Positions 1-11,766 of a stretch of DNA of 64,000 nucleotides are shown here, in pieces. Each line of letters starts with the position of its first letter. The stretch's first letter is position 1. The position numbers and the translations under genes are program-made. Below the pieces are notes generated by a model. It was not told the origin of the DNA. It saw only the letters and a list, made by a program, of their open reading frames with translations, and ran no database searches. Origin of the DNA: Antitrichia curtipendula (Eukaryota > Streptophyta > Bryopsida > Hypnales > Leucodontaceae). Where the stretch lies: contig OX579641.1 in the NCBI GenBank assembly GCA_951230915.1, positions 4,464,001-4,528,000 on the forward strand. Reading direction: 5' to 3'.

Positions 1-65
1 TTTTTTATTCAACTTTGAGCAAATTCTTAGAAGCTCTAAAAGGGCTTTGGACGTTTAGGGATTAA
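1..65 (-). mobile_element. End of a TTAA-flanked (beta family) element, cut by the window edge
   Basis: Read on the minus strand, positions 65 to 1 begin TTAA then TCCCTAAACGTCCAAAG. They continue with sequence closely matching the start of the complete copies at 27642 and 59451 (the shared run around 'gagcttctaagaatttg'). Only one terminus is present and the body lies outside the window. The assignment rests on terminal and subterminal similarity plus the TTAA at 62-65. Confidence 0.6.
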
Positions 66-112
66 GATGTTTGCGTGAAATAATAAGAAAAATAATTCTT
101 ATCCCTACACAA

Positions 113-393
113 TGCAAGACAATAAACATGTCCCACAAAGTAGGACCAACAGGGTGAAAAATGTAAGAATTTTATTATCGGAAAAACACAACAAGTTTTA
201 TTTTTCCCACATAAAGAAATTAGTAAATTTTGATTTTATATTTGCAATTAGAGACCCCAAATTAACTAGGAGAGATGTAGAGCATATCCTAAATATAAAC
301 ACAAAATATGGGGCAAGATTTTACTTTTACACCAAAGAACTTGCATTTTTACCTTGTTGGTCCTACTTCATGGGATGGATTTAGTGTCTTGCC
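113..393. mobile_element. Foldback inverted-repeat element (MITE-like)
   Basis: The two ends are imperfect inverted copies of about 55 bp. The left arm (from 113, TGCAAGACAATAAACATG) contains AAGTAGGACCAACA, and the same run is met on the minus strand from 393 inward. The 90-codon open frame at 112-384 spans the element and its two arms, so it is read as a by-product of the repeat and not as a gene. No clear target duplication is seen. Confidence 0.6.
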
Positions 394-1640
394 TACATGA
401 TAATATCTAGAGATTTTGAAACCTTCTTGGAGTAATATTTTTGCTTTATAATATTGAGCATTATATCTTATTGGTGTATATTTGCAAAATATTAGATGTG
501 CATTCAAGGTTTATCTTATTCAAACTCATCATTTTCAATATGAGCACTTAGGAGGGTTTTCATTAATATCTAAATAATACAAACATAATGCCTAAGAAAA
601 AAATTTGTGGATTTTGTTTTAAAATTTTTGACATCGAATGTTACAAGATTTAAGGGTACTAAAGGTATAACGTTTTTGCCTTTGCTCTTCATGGTTAGCA
701 AAGTTTGACTTCTCTTAGAGTGAGATCTTTGTATTAAATACATATTTTTTTACAATTGCATACTAAATTGTATTAGTTACAAGTCAAATTTGAAAAGTAC
801 ATAATGAGGTTAGTAGAAACTTACCAAATTTTTTTGAGTAACTAAACTTTTGATTCAAGTACCTAATATTTTTTTTCATCCTTACAAAAAAGATAATTGT
901 TCACATCTTGAATATTTCCAAATTCCAAAAATTAAAGATATACTCAAAATTGACTATGATAAACATTATCAAATTTTAAAATATTCCTTCAACAAAGAAT
1001 TGCCTTTAAAGAATTAATCTTTGATCCCTTGTTAAATCTATTTTGAATTTTTGTGCATGAATGGAAATACAAGAATCTATGCATGTTAAAAAAAACCTCA
1101 AACTATTTTAATAGATTAATTCAAATTATTTTAATATATATTATAATTGATATAATTTATTTGTATTTGTTTACTTTAAAACATCAAAATGACTTTATTT
1201 TCTAAATTAATTTTTTTGAAAAATTCAGTATCAATTGAAAATAAATCCTTTCATAAGTAAAAAATGTGGAAATTTTATATACCAATTACATAAGAGAATA
1301 AATTTACCTTGATAGTGATATTTGACTTGAAGGTCACTTGCAAGGGTGTTTTGGGTGTAAAATATAAAAAATAATTAATTGATACATCTTCACACCAATC
1401 TCCATTGCCACTTCTACCTATTGAAGAAAATTTAAGCTAATTGAATTGTTTTTGTCATGTTTATTAATTTGTTTTTGCTTTTGCTACAAAAATTATAACT
1501 ATGACAATTTTTTTACAAAACAATTCTTTTTTTCATTGTGATAAAAAATCCATTATATCATGTATTAAAAACATATGATTGATATTTGAACATAATTCAA
1601 AAGGCTACACTTAACTCATAGGGTTTAAATTCTGAGTGAT
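394..1640. other. AT-rich intergenic stretch
   Basis: The sequence is low in GC, with homopolymer runs and no open frame resembling a protein. It is the far upstream side of the WD40 gene. No other repeat, RNA gene or promoter was recognised before about 1640. Confidence 0.5.
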
Positions 1641-1715
1641 CATGAGTGAGTTACCTTTTCTTCTTGGATTTGGTCCTTTTTACACTGACGCTCCGAACGA
1701 GCCAAGCTCCCTCGG

Positions 1716-1737
1716 GGTTTAGGGGTTTAGGGTTTAA
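1716..1737 (+). promoter_or_regulatory. Telo-box motifs in the 5' leader of the WD40 gene
   Basis: Two overlapping GGGTTTAGGG units (reverse complement of the plant telo-box AAACCCTA) lie about 105-125 bp upstream of the start codon at 1841. In plants this motif is enriched near the start sites of ribosomal-protein and ribosome-biogenesis genes, which fits the downstream product. More copies occur in intron 1. Confidence 0.6.
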
Positions 1738-1840
1738 GACCTCGCCAGCCCTTCCATCGTCTCGCAGCAAACAATCTGCCCTCCTTCACTCAACGGTTTC
1801 CTTTTCCACGTTTGTCTTCCCTTCCGTTCCCTTCTTCGCC

Positions 1841-4800
1841 ATGAAGTTGGTAGCGGGCTCCTACGAGCGCTTCCTGTGGGGCTACGACGTGAAACCCCAG
1901 AAACAGGAGCTTCTGTGGAAGTTCGCTTACCCTGCGCACAATGGCCCCGTGAAATGCCTCGCCACCAGTGGCGCCGTGGTGGCCACGGGGGGAGCCGACG
2001 ACACCATTCGCGTCTTCGACTTGAACGCGCAGAAGGACATGGGGGCACTGTACAAGCACGAGGGCGCAGTCACTTGTTTGGATTTTCATAATGCGCACCC
2101 GGGGGTGAATCATCCGACGCATCTGTTGAGTGGATCCGAGGACGGGTCGATATGTATTTGGGATACTGATGCGTGGATTCATTTGATCACCATGAAGGCC
2201 AAGAAAGGGCCCAAGGCGCCGGTTCAGGATTTGTCCATTCATACGTCAGGTGAGTGAGTGGTGAGGGTTTGGCAGGGGTTCAGGGTTCAAGTTTTAATTT
2301 AATTTTATATTTCTTGCGGAGAATTTGACAGAAGCAAGAGTTTTACAGGGAATTTGTCTAGATTTTGGGGTTTAGGGCTTAGTTTAAGTATGTTCTATTT
2401 GCTGAGAATTTGACAGGACAATAACCGGACAAGGGTTTAAGGTTTAGGGTTTAGTTTAAATACTCTAGAGCGAGGAAGCCCGAACTGAGCCTCGAGGTTT
2501 AAGGTCCCGAATTGACCCTCATGTTTTTCAAGAAGTTACTTTTCCGGTTAGTTTTTGGCAGGAATTTGGGGCTTAGGGTTTCTTGTGAATTCGTTCTGTT
2601 CGCTGAGAATTTGACGAGAAAAAGAGATTTGACAGACGTAGGGTTTACTTTTATCTATTTCTTTTTGCTGAGAATTTGACAGAACAAAAAGTGGACAAGG
2701 GTTTAGGGTTTAGTTGAACTACTAAAGAGCGAGGAAGCGCAAATTGAGCCTTAGGGTTTAGTGTCCCGAATTGGCATTCATGTTTTTCAAAAAATTGACT
2801 AGGTCACATAGGTATTTTTCGCTGATTCTGACCGTATAAACTTTAACCCCGTCTGAATTATGTTTCTCACATTGATCAATCGAATTGGTGATAGTTGACA
2901 CCACGAACTCTTGGTACTTTAGGTATTGATTTCCTTCTGTTTGCTGAAAATTCTGTTTTTATTCTGCTTTCAGGATTGCTTGCGTTGTCGATTGAGCGAA
3001 ACAGCAGCATGAAGATGTGGAATTTGACGAAAGGGAGGTGTAGTTTTACCACCAAGCTTCCCCAACAAGCGGAGCTTGTGAACTTCTTTCCTCAGGCTGG
3101 CGAGTCCTATGCTTTGGCCTTAGAAAATGTCATGGAGATTCGCGATGCGGAGACAGGAAGCACAATCCATCGACTTCAGCATGATAAACGGATATTCTGT
3201 ATGGCCCAGCGGCAGGTGCGTAATATTCTACACTTTGGTGGTCTCTCTTCCTTGATAATCACATTTGTTCTTCCTTTCTAGGTTCATTGTTATGAGTCAA
3301 TGATTCAATTAGTATGAGTCGTAATCAGCAAATGAGTAGTACAGAGGACCGAGTAGATCTGTTAATATCCTCGAAATCAATTTCTAGGGGTATCATTTTA
3401 TAAAAATTTCAAGTTGTCCTTAACCAGATGGCTTGCATATCCTAGCGGTTTAGCCCTTTTTACGAACCCTGCCCCTCCCCCGCAGGGTTTGTGATTCAGG
3501 AGGGTCTATGAAGTTGGAATTGGATTCTTTCATCTGTGGGGTATTTCAAAGCGTCATTCCTAGGGGCAAAAATCCTATATTATGCTAGGCTTCTCCTTCT
3601 GTATCCTCTATATTATAACCTACCTCTAGTTGGAAGGTAGTCATCTTGCACAGTAAGCCAGGATCCTTCCACTTCCTTTTCAGTATCCACAAATGTGTGC
3701 TGTGTGGTTTCTCCTCCTCTTGTTTTCCTAATGTCTGGTTTATTACTAATATGAATTCCATGTTTTTCATTGTTTTATCTCAGGACAACATGCTGGTCAC
3801 CGGTGGTGAAGACTGCGTAGTCAGGGCTTGGGATGCAAGGTCAGGGAAACAGGCTTGGGTGATGGAGAACGCTCACACCAATCGGATCAAGGGAGTGGCC
3901 ATCTTGGGATCCAAATCTGACACGGGTGATGAATCCGGGGAGTTGCCTCACTTGGTGGCTTCTGCTTCATCAGATGGGCTGCTCAAGGTTTGGGATACTC
4001 GAATGATTGTTGGCGGTGATGATGGGGCTGCCCCTGTTCCGCTTATGCAGGCTGAGACCAAAGCTCGACTGACTTGCCTTGTTAGTAGCTCTGGTGTTAA
4101 AAGTAAGTTCTCTTCCTTGATTTTGCTATCTTATAACCTGAATAGCATTACACACTTCAGCGCTTGATGACTTCCACTTGTAAAGCCTTCTCATGCTCCA
4201 ACTTAGTCTCCAATGTGGCAAAATCGTGCTCCATGTTCTCTTGCATCTCGTCCTTAGAAAATTGGCATCTTGTCAATCTGTTTTGAGATTTTATCGTTTC
4301 TTTCCAAATTCGGCCTTGTCAATCCTGTGCCTTAGAATCTTGTCCCAGTAATTCGGCCTCGTCCGTAGAGTTTCTACAGTTGTTTGCAAATCGCCTCGGT
4401 TTTGGAGTAGGAAGTTGAGACTGGGACACCGCTCTAATGGATTGGTGATCCTGTTGAAAGTATCCTCCCTCGGTGATAGTTTTCAATTCAAGACTTTGGC
4501 GTTGCATGATCCTGAGTCCCAAAATCTTGTCACCAGATACTAGCCCTTACATAGAACTTTTAATTCGCGTTGCAAATCGCTTGCATTCTTGGAACAGAAA
4601 GCTTGCATTTGGACGCCCCCTAATAGATAGGTGATCCCGTTGAGAGAGTTTCCTCTCTCGGCAATGCGATTGCAACTGTTTTTACATTTCGAATAATGGA
4701 TATCTGACCATTCTTGCCCACTGCAGAAACTCCTGTACCGGAAAGTGTCCCTGAAGGAGACGTGGTTGTTGGTAAGCAGCATTCATCAGCCGAGCCAGGT

Positions 4801-5181
4801 CAAGTTTCCAAGAAAAAGAAAAGAAAGGCAGGTGCACATGGCAGTGACGATGGAGAAGACAAGTCACTATCTGAGAAAAAACGCCAGAAGAAACAAACTG
4901 TTACGGGAAATGCGAAGACAAGTACGCCACTTATAAGCGTAGTCTCTCCAATTTCAAACACTCGAGGCAGTCAATCACCCTCGATTCGCAAGAGATCCAG
5001 CCGAGATAAGTCCCAGGAGACTGACATTGGTACACCACTCGACCATTCACAGCACAAGAAGCCCAAATTAAGTTCTAGAAAAATGTCTTCTGGCCCTGGT
5101 AAGACTCCCAAGTCGGGCAAGTCCCCGAAGGCCCTTGGTTCTGGTAAGTCGGGCAAGAAAGGAGATAAGAGAAGACGATAA
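1841..5181 (+). CDS. Mak11/PAK1IP1-like WD40 ribosome-biogenesis protein
   Basis: Four exons (1841-2249, 2974-3215, 3784-4102, 4727-5181) join in phase through GT-AG introns into a protein of about 474 residues. It starts MKLVAGSYERFLWGYDVKP, which matches the conserved start of PAK1IP1/Mak11; a longer open frame upstream of 1841 is not family-like. WD40 blades are visible, e.g. residues about 34-70 (ATGGADDTIRVFDL), 75-118 (LLSGSEDGSICIWDT), 125-160 (MKMWNL), about 210-235 (LVTGGEDCVVRAWD) and 265-290 (VASASSDGLLKVWDTR), followed by ARLTCL. From about residue 350 the tail is lysine-rich, with nuclear-signal-like KKKKRK at 352-357 and a KKGDKRRR end. In yeast and animals this family acts in the nucleus in 60S subunit assembly. 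Length is close to yeast Mak11. The family call is firm; no plant gene symbol is given. Confidence 0.9.
2390..2805 (+). repeat. Diverged tandem duplication inside intron 1 of the WD40 gene
   Basis: About 2393-2540 and 2651-2800 share the same order of blocks: GCTGAGAATTTGACAG, then GGACAAGGGTTTA with telo-box GGGTTTAG, then AGAGCGAGGAAGC, then GTCCCGAATTG, then CATGTTTTTCAA. The period is about 255 bp. Extra fragments of the first block occur at about 2315 and 2605. Confidence 0.7.
4320..4680 (+). repeat. Diverged tandem duplication inside intron 3 of the WD40 gene
   Basis: The block about 4378-4490 (TTTGCAAATCGCCT, GGTGATCCTGTTGA, TCCTCCCTCGGTGAT) recurs at about 4567-4675 (TTGCAAATCGCTTG, GGTGATCCCGTTGA, TTCCTCTCTCGGCAAT). 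Identity is moderate, so the event is old. No exon is supported inside it. Confidence 0.55.
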
Positions 5182-6885
5182 TTCAGCGGAAGAAAAAAGG
5201 TTCTGTGAGTAAAGAGAACAGCTTTGCTACCAGTGTCCGTGTAGTGTAGTTAGTAGAACTTCCCCCCCTGTTGACTCTTTATATTCGATGGTCTGAAGGC
5301 CAACATTGCTCTTCTTCTGTAAGAGGGATAATCCCATTGAAGTCAAAAGGAGTAGGAGCAGACTGAATCACTCACCTTGTTAGGAAAATTTTGTAGCAGG
5401 CATCCTTTCTGTCATAACCTGTATTCTAGAGTAGTATCGTTATTCTTCTTTGATAGGTAATGAGAAAGTGACAGCGGCACTTCCAAGCCCTGTTGTTCTC
5501 GCTGTGTTCGGGAAGCAGAGGTGCTTGTCTTAGAAATTGACTCATTGAACTACGATAGATCATGAGGTGTTTTTCTTGGAGCCTTACCTCCAGGATTGTA
5601 CAGCTTTAAATATACACTTTGGCCTCGTTGGATACGATTCTCCTCTCTGATCGGTTGAAAGCTCGTTGTCTCACCTATGCGGTGGTATCGCATAAGACCT
5701 TTCGCTACTAGGATGATGGAATACCTGTAGTAGGAACTGCATCTTGGGTGAAAATACTTTCAAGCTCGCTACCGTATTCAGCTAGACAAGCTCTGAATTT
5801 AAAACCGTGAGGCAGACAGTACTAAAATCGTTGGAAACATGATCATGTCTTCATACTGACCCCTGTTATCAACCCTGTTATCTATGGGTTTTCATAGAGT
5901 GACCTTCAATTTGGTTTATTGTTATGGATGTTGTTATGACTTGGGCCTTGGAATAGAAACGGGGTCACTTATACCGGTAGTGGTTCAACTCCCGCGTTGG
6001 AATTGCTCATTATGGAATTGTACATTATGGAAAAGAATTCGATCGGAACGGATTAGACTCTTGTTCCCGAATATCTCTCCACAGCTCTATTCATTTCTCC
6101 AAAATCAAACTCCTACATATGTTAAAATTCTTAAAGTTACTCAAACAGCATCGTCTACCTGAAGAATCACTATGTAATAAGACGAAAGGAAACTGATTAC
6201 CTGCACGGGGGTCGAGGTTTCCCAATCCTCAATTATTGGTAACTGCAAGAAATCTTCGGATTCCTTCCGGCACTTCCAGAATCATCTTGGTATTTCAGAT
6301 TTTGAAGCTTTGTAAGAGAATAATCGTGACAGCAGGACAGGGTGCAAGCCAAGTTGATGAACAGTTGTACAAATGATGATGTAAAGTGTCAGCGTTTCTT
6401 TTCAGAGCCTCCTTCGGGACAAGGCGCCGTGACGTACGACCCGAGGGCAATTTGAACACTGCCCGGACAACGCAAATATTGCACTATCATCTCTGTAACT
6501 TTTAAGTTTTACTATTAATAATTGAGTCTGAGGATAATAACTCGGACATTAGACGAGAAATAAGTTCTCTGCAATTCTCGTAAACACTGCTAGAATTGAA
6601 GAAACGAAGTAATTGCCTACATGAGGATATCATTTAGAAGTGTTTTTTTGAGTGCTCAACCCCCCCCTGCAACATATGCGGCAGAATTTGACGTCACTTG
6701 ATCTCTTATAGACTGCTTTCGTCAACAGAACAGAGATTTATGTCGATCAATTCGGTGAGCACCACCACCTGCAGAATCTTGTACATTTTTCTCAAATCTT
6801 AAACCAGATCCGTTCAAAAATTTATGCCAGACTTAGTTGAATGCATCACTCAAAACTTTCTTGTATATGTAGGCAAACTAGGACT
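5182..6885. other. 3' flanks of two convergent genes
   Basis: This lies between the stop of the WD40 gene (+) and the stop of the B3 gene (-) and should hold both 3' untranslated regions. It has mixed GC and no recognisable protein. The open frame at 5884-6162 is not family-like. Parts of about 5870-6125 (GACCTTCAATTT, ATCTCTCCA, CTCCTACATATGTTA) weakly resemble 39110-39365, suggesting an old dispersed repeat. Confidence 0.4.
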
Positions 6886-8406
6886 TCATGGCGGAACTCG
6901 TGGTCTAACGACGAAAGACGAATCGTCAATGAGAGTGAACACCAGCTCTTGCCCAAGTTGGAGACCATTTTCAGTCTTAAACTCCTTCCAGCCGTCAGCG
7001 AGGGAAATCCTTCTCATCTCTCTATCCATTCTCCAAGCGCAGGCGACATTGTACACCGGAGACCCGTGATGTAACCACCGAAGCGTAACATAAGTGTCAA
7101 GTTGGATGCCGTAAGTCCTCGCAAATATGCAGGGAATCTCCTGCACCACAGACAAATTAAAAGACTGATTGACTCCCTTCAGTTCATGGTGAACTTTTCG
7201 CTAGGTATTTACTTGGCTTAGTCAGGATCTGTACGTATTGCAAAGAAAACATCATAATGTAAAACTAATTGATCGCATGACTACAAGAATTTGGCATCCA
7301 GCAAGGATGCTTACTTAAATGGAAAGTTTCAAATCAAAGCTTACCAGGATATAGCAGTGGCTTCGCGTTAATTTCTTGAAGAAACTTGGAAGAGATTTCC
7401 GCAGCTTCTTACTGGGAGCAGAATCCTTATACTCAAGGTCATGACTTCTTTTATTCTCAATCAAATTCGGAGGACTGTCACCGTTGCTCAAGGACGTCAG
7501 CAGCTCCTCACGCTTCACCACCGGCACGGGCTCTTGGCTATGACACCTTTCCAATGCAGAGTTGCTCGCAATTCTCTGAGCATAGAAGGTCTCAACGAAG
7601 GCATAAGAACGCATGCGAACTAAGCTGAAGATCAAGACAGGTCTCCATTTTGGAGAGGTCATGGGAATCAGAGTTGCGAAATTACCGGTGTAAGAAGGTG
7701 CGACTTGCTGAAGGACAAGTTCTCATATTTTCTGTCATAGTCTGCAACTTCGATTGCATTTGACTGTGTAGTCGGCTGTGCGCAGCTGATCAAAAACAGC
7801 TTCTCCCTTTCCTCGGCAAGCATGTACTCGTCTTTACATGCTGAAGATGCTGTTACTCTTTGCGAAGATTTGAATCTTTTCGACCGAGGAATGCCGGGGA
7901 GTGGCATCCGTGAAATGCCGACTTCGAACTCCGACATGGCCGTGAGCGTGAAAGTGAGCCGATCACCTTCCACGAGGCAATTGAAGGAAGCATATGCACT
8001 CCATCCACGGCAGAACATGACTTGCGGCCGCTTGTGAGGATGATAAATAATGACTTCCACGGTCCACGTTCTTCCTGTCGCTCTTGATATCAACTTCACA
8101 TTCTCTTGTATCTTCGCCCCGTGCTCTCGCATGAACCATATCGGCACGGTCTGGAAGCAAATGCGATCAATCCAAAATTAACTACAGTTTCACGAATACC
8201 GAAGACAGAAATCAAGAAAACCAAAATACGAGCGCCATTTTCCAAGAATTCCAAGAGCACTTAAATTCTCGCGATCAGACACTCACAAGCTTTGCATATT
8301 TGTTAAGAAACGGTGAACTCGTCGCCGTTATTGTCGCTTCGAAACCGATGCTCCTCCGCGGCTCCTGCAAGTTCATATTCTCCAAATTCTCAGATCTCAC
8401 TCCCAT
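6886..8406 (-). CDS. Protein with two B3 DNA-binding domains (REM/VRN1-like)
   Basis: Four minus-strand exons (8406-8287, 8150-7686, 7575-7345, 7200-6886) join in phase 0 into 376 residues; all introns are GT-AG and short (111-144 bp). The first B3 domain is residues about 22-119. It starts GFEATITAT and contains VPIWFMREHG at 42-51, GW at 89-90, then N97 and EGD 101-103. The second is about residues 283-372 (SFNLSVVQEIP, later GWKEFKTENGL from 342 and GQELVFTL). A basic linker in exon 3 (KKLRK...FFKK) could be a nuclear signal. The family binds DNA in the nucleus and is plant-specific; the target is unknown. Exon 1 ends exactly where the B3 fold continues in exon 2, which supports the start at 8406. 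The acceptor of exon 4 (CCTAG at 7205-7201) is the least certain junction. Confidence 0.82.
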
Positions 8407-8836
8407 TTCTTTCACATTCCGCTCTCAAGCAATCTCGCTGATGCGCATTTTGATTCTTGAGTTAAAAAATATAAAAAGAAATGAGAAGCTTACGACTAAC
8501 TACTTCGGCTCTCGCTACTAACAGTAGTGAACAATGAGTCGAAACAAAATGTTAATGCAGGTATTACAAAGGCGAACCATCGAATCTTGAAAGCATGGAT
8601 TGAACTCGAGTTTTTTCACACATTTTACACGACTGAGGAGGAGGAGGAGGAGATGTACCGTGATGTAATGAGCAAAACAGATGTCCTGAATTGCAATGAC
8701 GATTCGTATGACTTGAGAAGCCGATGGGGGAAGGGAAAGCCAGGCATCATTGAGTTTTGAGTCGATTCAGCTTACTTTATTTTTTTGAATTTTCTTACTA
8801 TACTTATATATGTTTTAGTGTAGTATATCAAGGTGC
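8407..8836. other. Upstream flank of the B3 gene
   Basis: This is probably the promoter and 5' leader of the minus-strand B3 gene. A 77-codon plus-strand frame (8527-8760) with a run of six glutamates from a GAG repeat shows no family features and is not called as a gene. Confidence 0.35.
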
Positions 8837-9039
8837 AAGGTAGGAGCACCCAATGGCGTTAGTGTACTTAATGGTGTCACTTTCTAGGTAAGGCAATGAT
8901 TCTACAACTGAAATGTAAGTATAGCATAGATGGCTTATCATTTTGGTCAACAAAAATAAGCCATCTACACTCCACCTACATTTAAGTTTTGAAATTACTA
9001 CCATCTGTAGAAACTGATGCCATTGGGTGCTCCTACCTT
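8837..9039. mobile_element. Family alpha MITE, 203 bp, perfect 21-bp TIRs
   Basis: The left end 8837-8857 starts AAGGTAGGAGCACCC and is repeated exactly, inverted, at 9019-9039. Inside, GATGGCTTAT at about 8929 and ATAAGCCATC at about 8960 form a second foldback. The right flank is TA; the left TA is mutated to CA. A transposition protein is absent. Confidence 0.75.
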
Positions 9040-9221
9040 ATACCAAATCTTCATGCCACTAACAAGGAATAGCTATAAGAAGTTCACACCACTCAAATAA
9101 AACAAGCATGGACCTCTAAAGTTGCCCTCCAAGGAAGACAACTTGCTACTCTGAGATTCTATGTATGCCCAGAGAAGATGTGTTTCTTAAATGTGGTGGT
9201 GGTAGGCAATGAATCTCTACT

Positions 9222-9638
9222 TTAACACCTAAAGTCCCAAGGCCATTTTTGTTGTATTTGCCTAAGAAAATAGAAAAAATAACTTTCTTAGAATCTAACC
9301 ATCGGATCTTGTACTCAACTTCTCTCAAATCAAGTAGTAAAAACATGAATCCTAAGATAAGTTTTTTTTTAAAGAAGATGCTGAGATAATCCAAAAAATA
9401 AGAATGTCTATAAGTTTTTCATCACTAGTCTGTCATATTTGACCTCTATTTTTGGCTTATTATGCCATAATTTTTGCTCTTGGGCACTAATTGAAATCAA
9501 AATTATATTCCCAAGAAGCCTATGTGTTTTCTAGCTTCACAAGAAGTTTAAAAAAACTACAATGAATATTGAGATTGTTTGAGCCTACCTAAAGTTGCAT
9601 TTTGACCCTAGTAAGGCCAATGAGACTTTAGGGGCTAA
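9222..9638. mobile_element. Family beta element, about 409 bp, TTAA-type
   Basis: The left junction is TTAA (9222-9225) followed by CACCTAAAGTCCCAAGGCC. The right end, read inverted from 9634, is CCCCTAAAGTCTCATTGGCC, flanked by CTAA (a one-base change from TTAA). The TIRs agree at most positions with one small indel. The minus-strand 82-codon frame overlapping it is not a gene. Confidence 0.6.
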
Positions 9639-9639
9639 A

Positions 9640-10880
9640 ATTCTTTAAAAAGAAGATAGATTTTGGGTGAAAACTACTTACATTCATGTTTGCAAATAGT
9701 TACATCACCTTAATAATAAAAAGTGTGCAAGTTGCCTTACCTTAACTAGGAAAAGTGGGGAAAAAAATCACTAGTCTAGAAGGTTGAAGGCCAAGCAAGA
9801 GTTGTGCAAGCAAATCAATTAAATGCTTTCTAATAATTAAAAAAATGCAATTTTTCTCTATTCTAGGTTTATTAAAAATCATTGTTTATTTTGAAGGGTT
9901 TTTTTTCTATTAGTAGTAAAGTGTGTTAAACATTGTATACTTTAAGATTTGACAAGGGCCATTCCATGACATTGTTCACCAATATTCTCTATTTTCATTT
10001 ACTTCAAAGAAGAGATAGATATTTATGAAGGAATGTCATGAGGTGACCTACCTCCAAGACTCATACTAGAATCCTTGCTTTCAACCAATATTCTTATGCT
10101 TTCAAAAGTGTTTTAGAGGCCACATCCTTTGTTAACAATGTTATCCTTACAAATTGGTGAAATAACATTATTAAAAATAAAAAAAAGGCCACTACACTAA
10201 TTTGTCCTATTAGTGTGTGCAACTCTAAAGTCACACTACTTCAAAGTAGTGTAGGTTGAAATAATACCCTATTGTACCAATTTCCACTCAAATGAATTTT
10301 TTGGTGACACTGCTTTTTAAGGGGACACTTATCTTCCCGACTTACTAATAAGATAAAATCAATGTCTTGAGGCTGGATGTTCTAGGAGTTTCACGGTTAT
10401 TGGCCCAAGCACGAAAATGGGTACAATAGACATCATTGTTAGTCCATGGACATGAAGGCCGACCTTGTCCTACCTATCCTATTAATACCAAGTATTGCTT
10501 ATAGAATTTCATAAGCATAATCATGTGTTGTTGAAGCTCAGTCATTGAATAATCCATGTCGCCATAATTTCCTTCAATATTGCACTATGCATTTGATTTT
10601 GTACAAATATTGGCACTTGCAAACAACTGTGTTAATTTGATTGGACATCATTGGAGATCCATGATGTTTGGAATTGAAGGAGTGCCTATTTCAAGAAAGA
10701 TTGTACAAAGTAGGAGGTCCATAAAGTACCTATTTAAGAATTAAAATTAATTTGGAAAAGTTAGACTTTTTTTAATATTTTTTAGTAAATTTTCTTTAAA
10801 AGGCAAATGAATGACTCATCCGTCTCCATGAGTTGGATGGACAGACCGTCTCCAAAATAATTGGCTTACATGAATCTTGA
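9640..10880. other. AT-rich intergenic stretch
   Basis: No gene was supported. A short hairpin (CACACTACTTCAAAGTAGTGTAG) lies near 10232. The rest is unassigned, low-GC DNA. Confidence 0.4.
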
Positions 10881-11138
10881 TGTGTTAGAACGAACGCTGA
10901 TGGATCATGACGATAAAAGCCAAGCCAACATCACGTTAGGATAGAAAATCCTAGTTGACATCGAATGAATTGCAAAGGTTCAATCCAAATGATGATGAAA
11001 CTTGGACGATCGAACTTGTGCATTGGAAAATCTATTTCAGAACACTTGCCGCCAAATTAAACAGGGCACAACTTAGTTCTGGGACAAACTTTGCCAAGAG
11101 AATATGTTATGACCCTCTGATAGATGAATGCATTGATA

Positions 11139-11235
11139 GATGAATGATGACTGGCAAGATGACCAGAGATGATGAATGATGACTGACAAGATGATCAGAG
11201 ATGATGAATGATGACTAGTCAAGATCACCAGAGAT
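11139..11235 (+). repeat. Tandem repeat, 3 x 32-33 bp
   Basis: Units start GATGAATGATGACT and end CCAGAGAT or TCAGAGAT, at about 11139, 11171 and 11203. They lie within the candidate LTR and have diverged only slightly. Confidence 0.85.
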
Positions 11236-11305
11236 GGACAATGCATTGATGGATAACTAATTCACAATGTAATGTAAATTAGTGAATAAGCAGAATTTGA
11301 TTGGA

Positions 11306-11445
11306 GATAGAGATCTCCCAATGATGGATTTATGCATTGGAGTTAGGCAACTCCAGTTGGATGACAAGTGCATTGGATAGACATCTCCAAATGATGGATT
11401 TGTGAAGTGGAGCTCGACAACTCCACTTGGATGACAAGTGTAAGG
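11306..11445 (+). repeat. Tandem duplication, 2 x 70 bp
   Basis: Both units start GATAGA-ATCTCC, contain AATGATGGATTT and end TTGGATGACAAGTG. They begin at 11306 and 11376 and lie within the same candidate LTR region. Confidence 0.8.
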
Positions 11446-11766
11446 GAACTTGGAATTAGACAACTTCAAGTAGAAGATCAAGATTGGATGAGATAGGACT
11501 AGATACTTAGAATACTTCTAAGTATGACTAAATCTTTTACTTTAGTGGATGGTATTAGATAGAATCAAGAATAGAAAGCTTAAAGATAGAAAAGAAGACC
11601 TAGACTATTAGAAAGACTATTAGTCTTTCTTAGATATATAAGATAGAGCTCGAGGGTGAGGAGGCTCTCTCATTTTTGGAGATTGATCTCTCTATATAGT
11701 CGGGTGGTTTGAGCTCTTGTAAAACGTTTGTTAAATAATTATATTTGGGTCTTTGTTTTGCTTTCA

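Larger units (their letters stand above)
10883..11766 (+). mobile_element. Candidate degraded LTR of a retrotransposon
   Basis: The stretch begins TGTTAGAAC and ends CTTTCA. Right after it comes TTGGTATTTGAAG (11767), which resembles the TTGGTATCAGAGC primer-binding region complementary to initiator tRNA-Met used by many plant LTR elements. No second LTR, gag or pol was recognised, so this would be a solo or broken copy. It is an inference from end motifs only. Confidence 0.3.

Noticed and set aside
112..384. 90-codon open frame on plus strand
   Set aside because: It spans an inverted-repeat element including both arms and has no protein family features.
1734..2242. Minus- and other-frame open frames over exon 1 of the WD40 gene
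   Set aside because: They overlap the conserved WD40 exon and are explained by its GC-rich codons.
5960..6000. tRNA-like B-box (GTGGTTCAACTCCC)
   Set aside because: There is no matching A-box, anticodon stem or acceptor stem upstream at the required distance.
8527..8760. 77-codon plus-strand frame with a run of glutamates
   Set aside because: The run comes from a GAG microsatellite; the frame lies in the upstream flank of the B3 gene with no family similarity.
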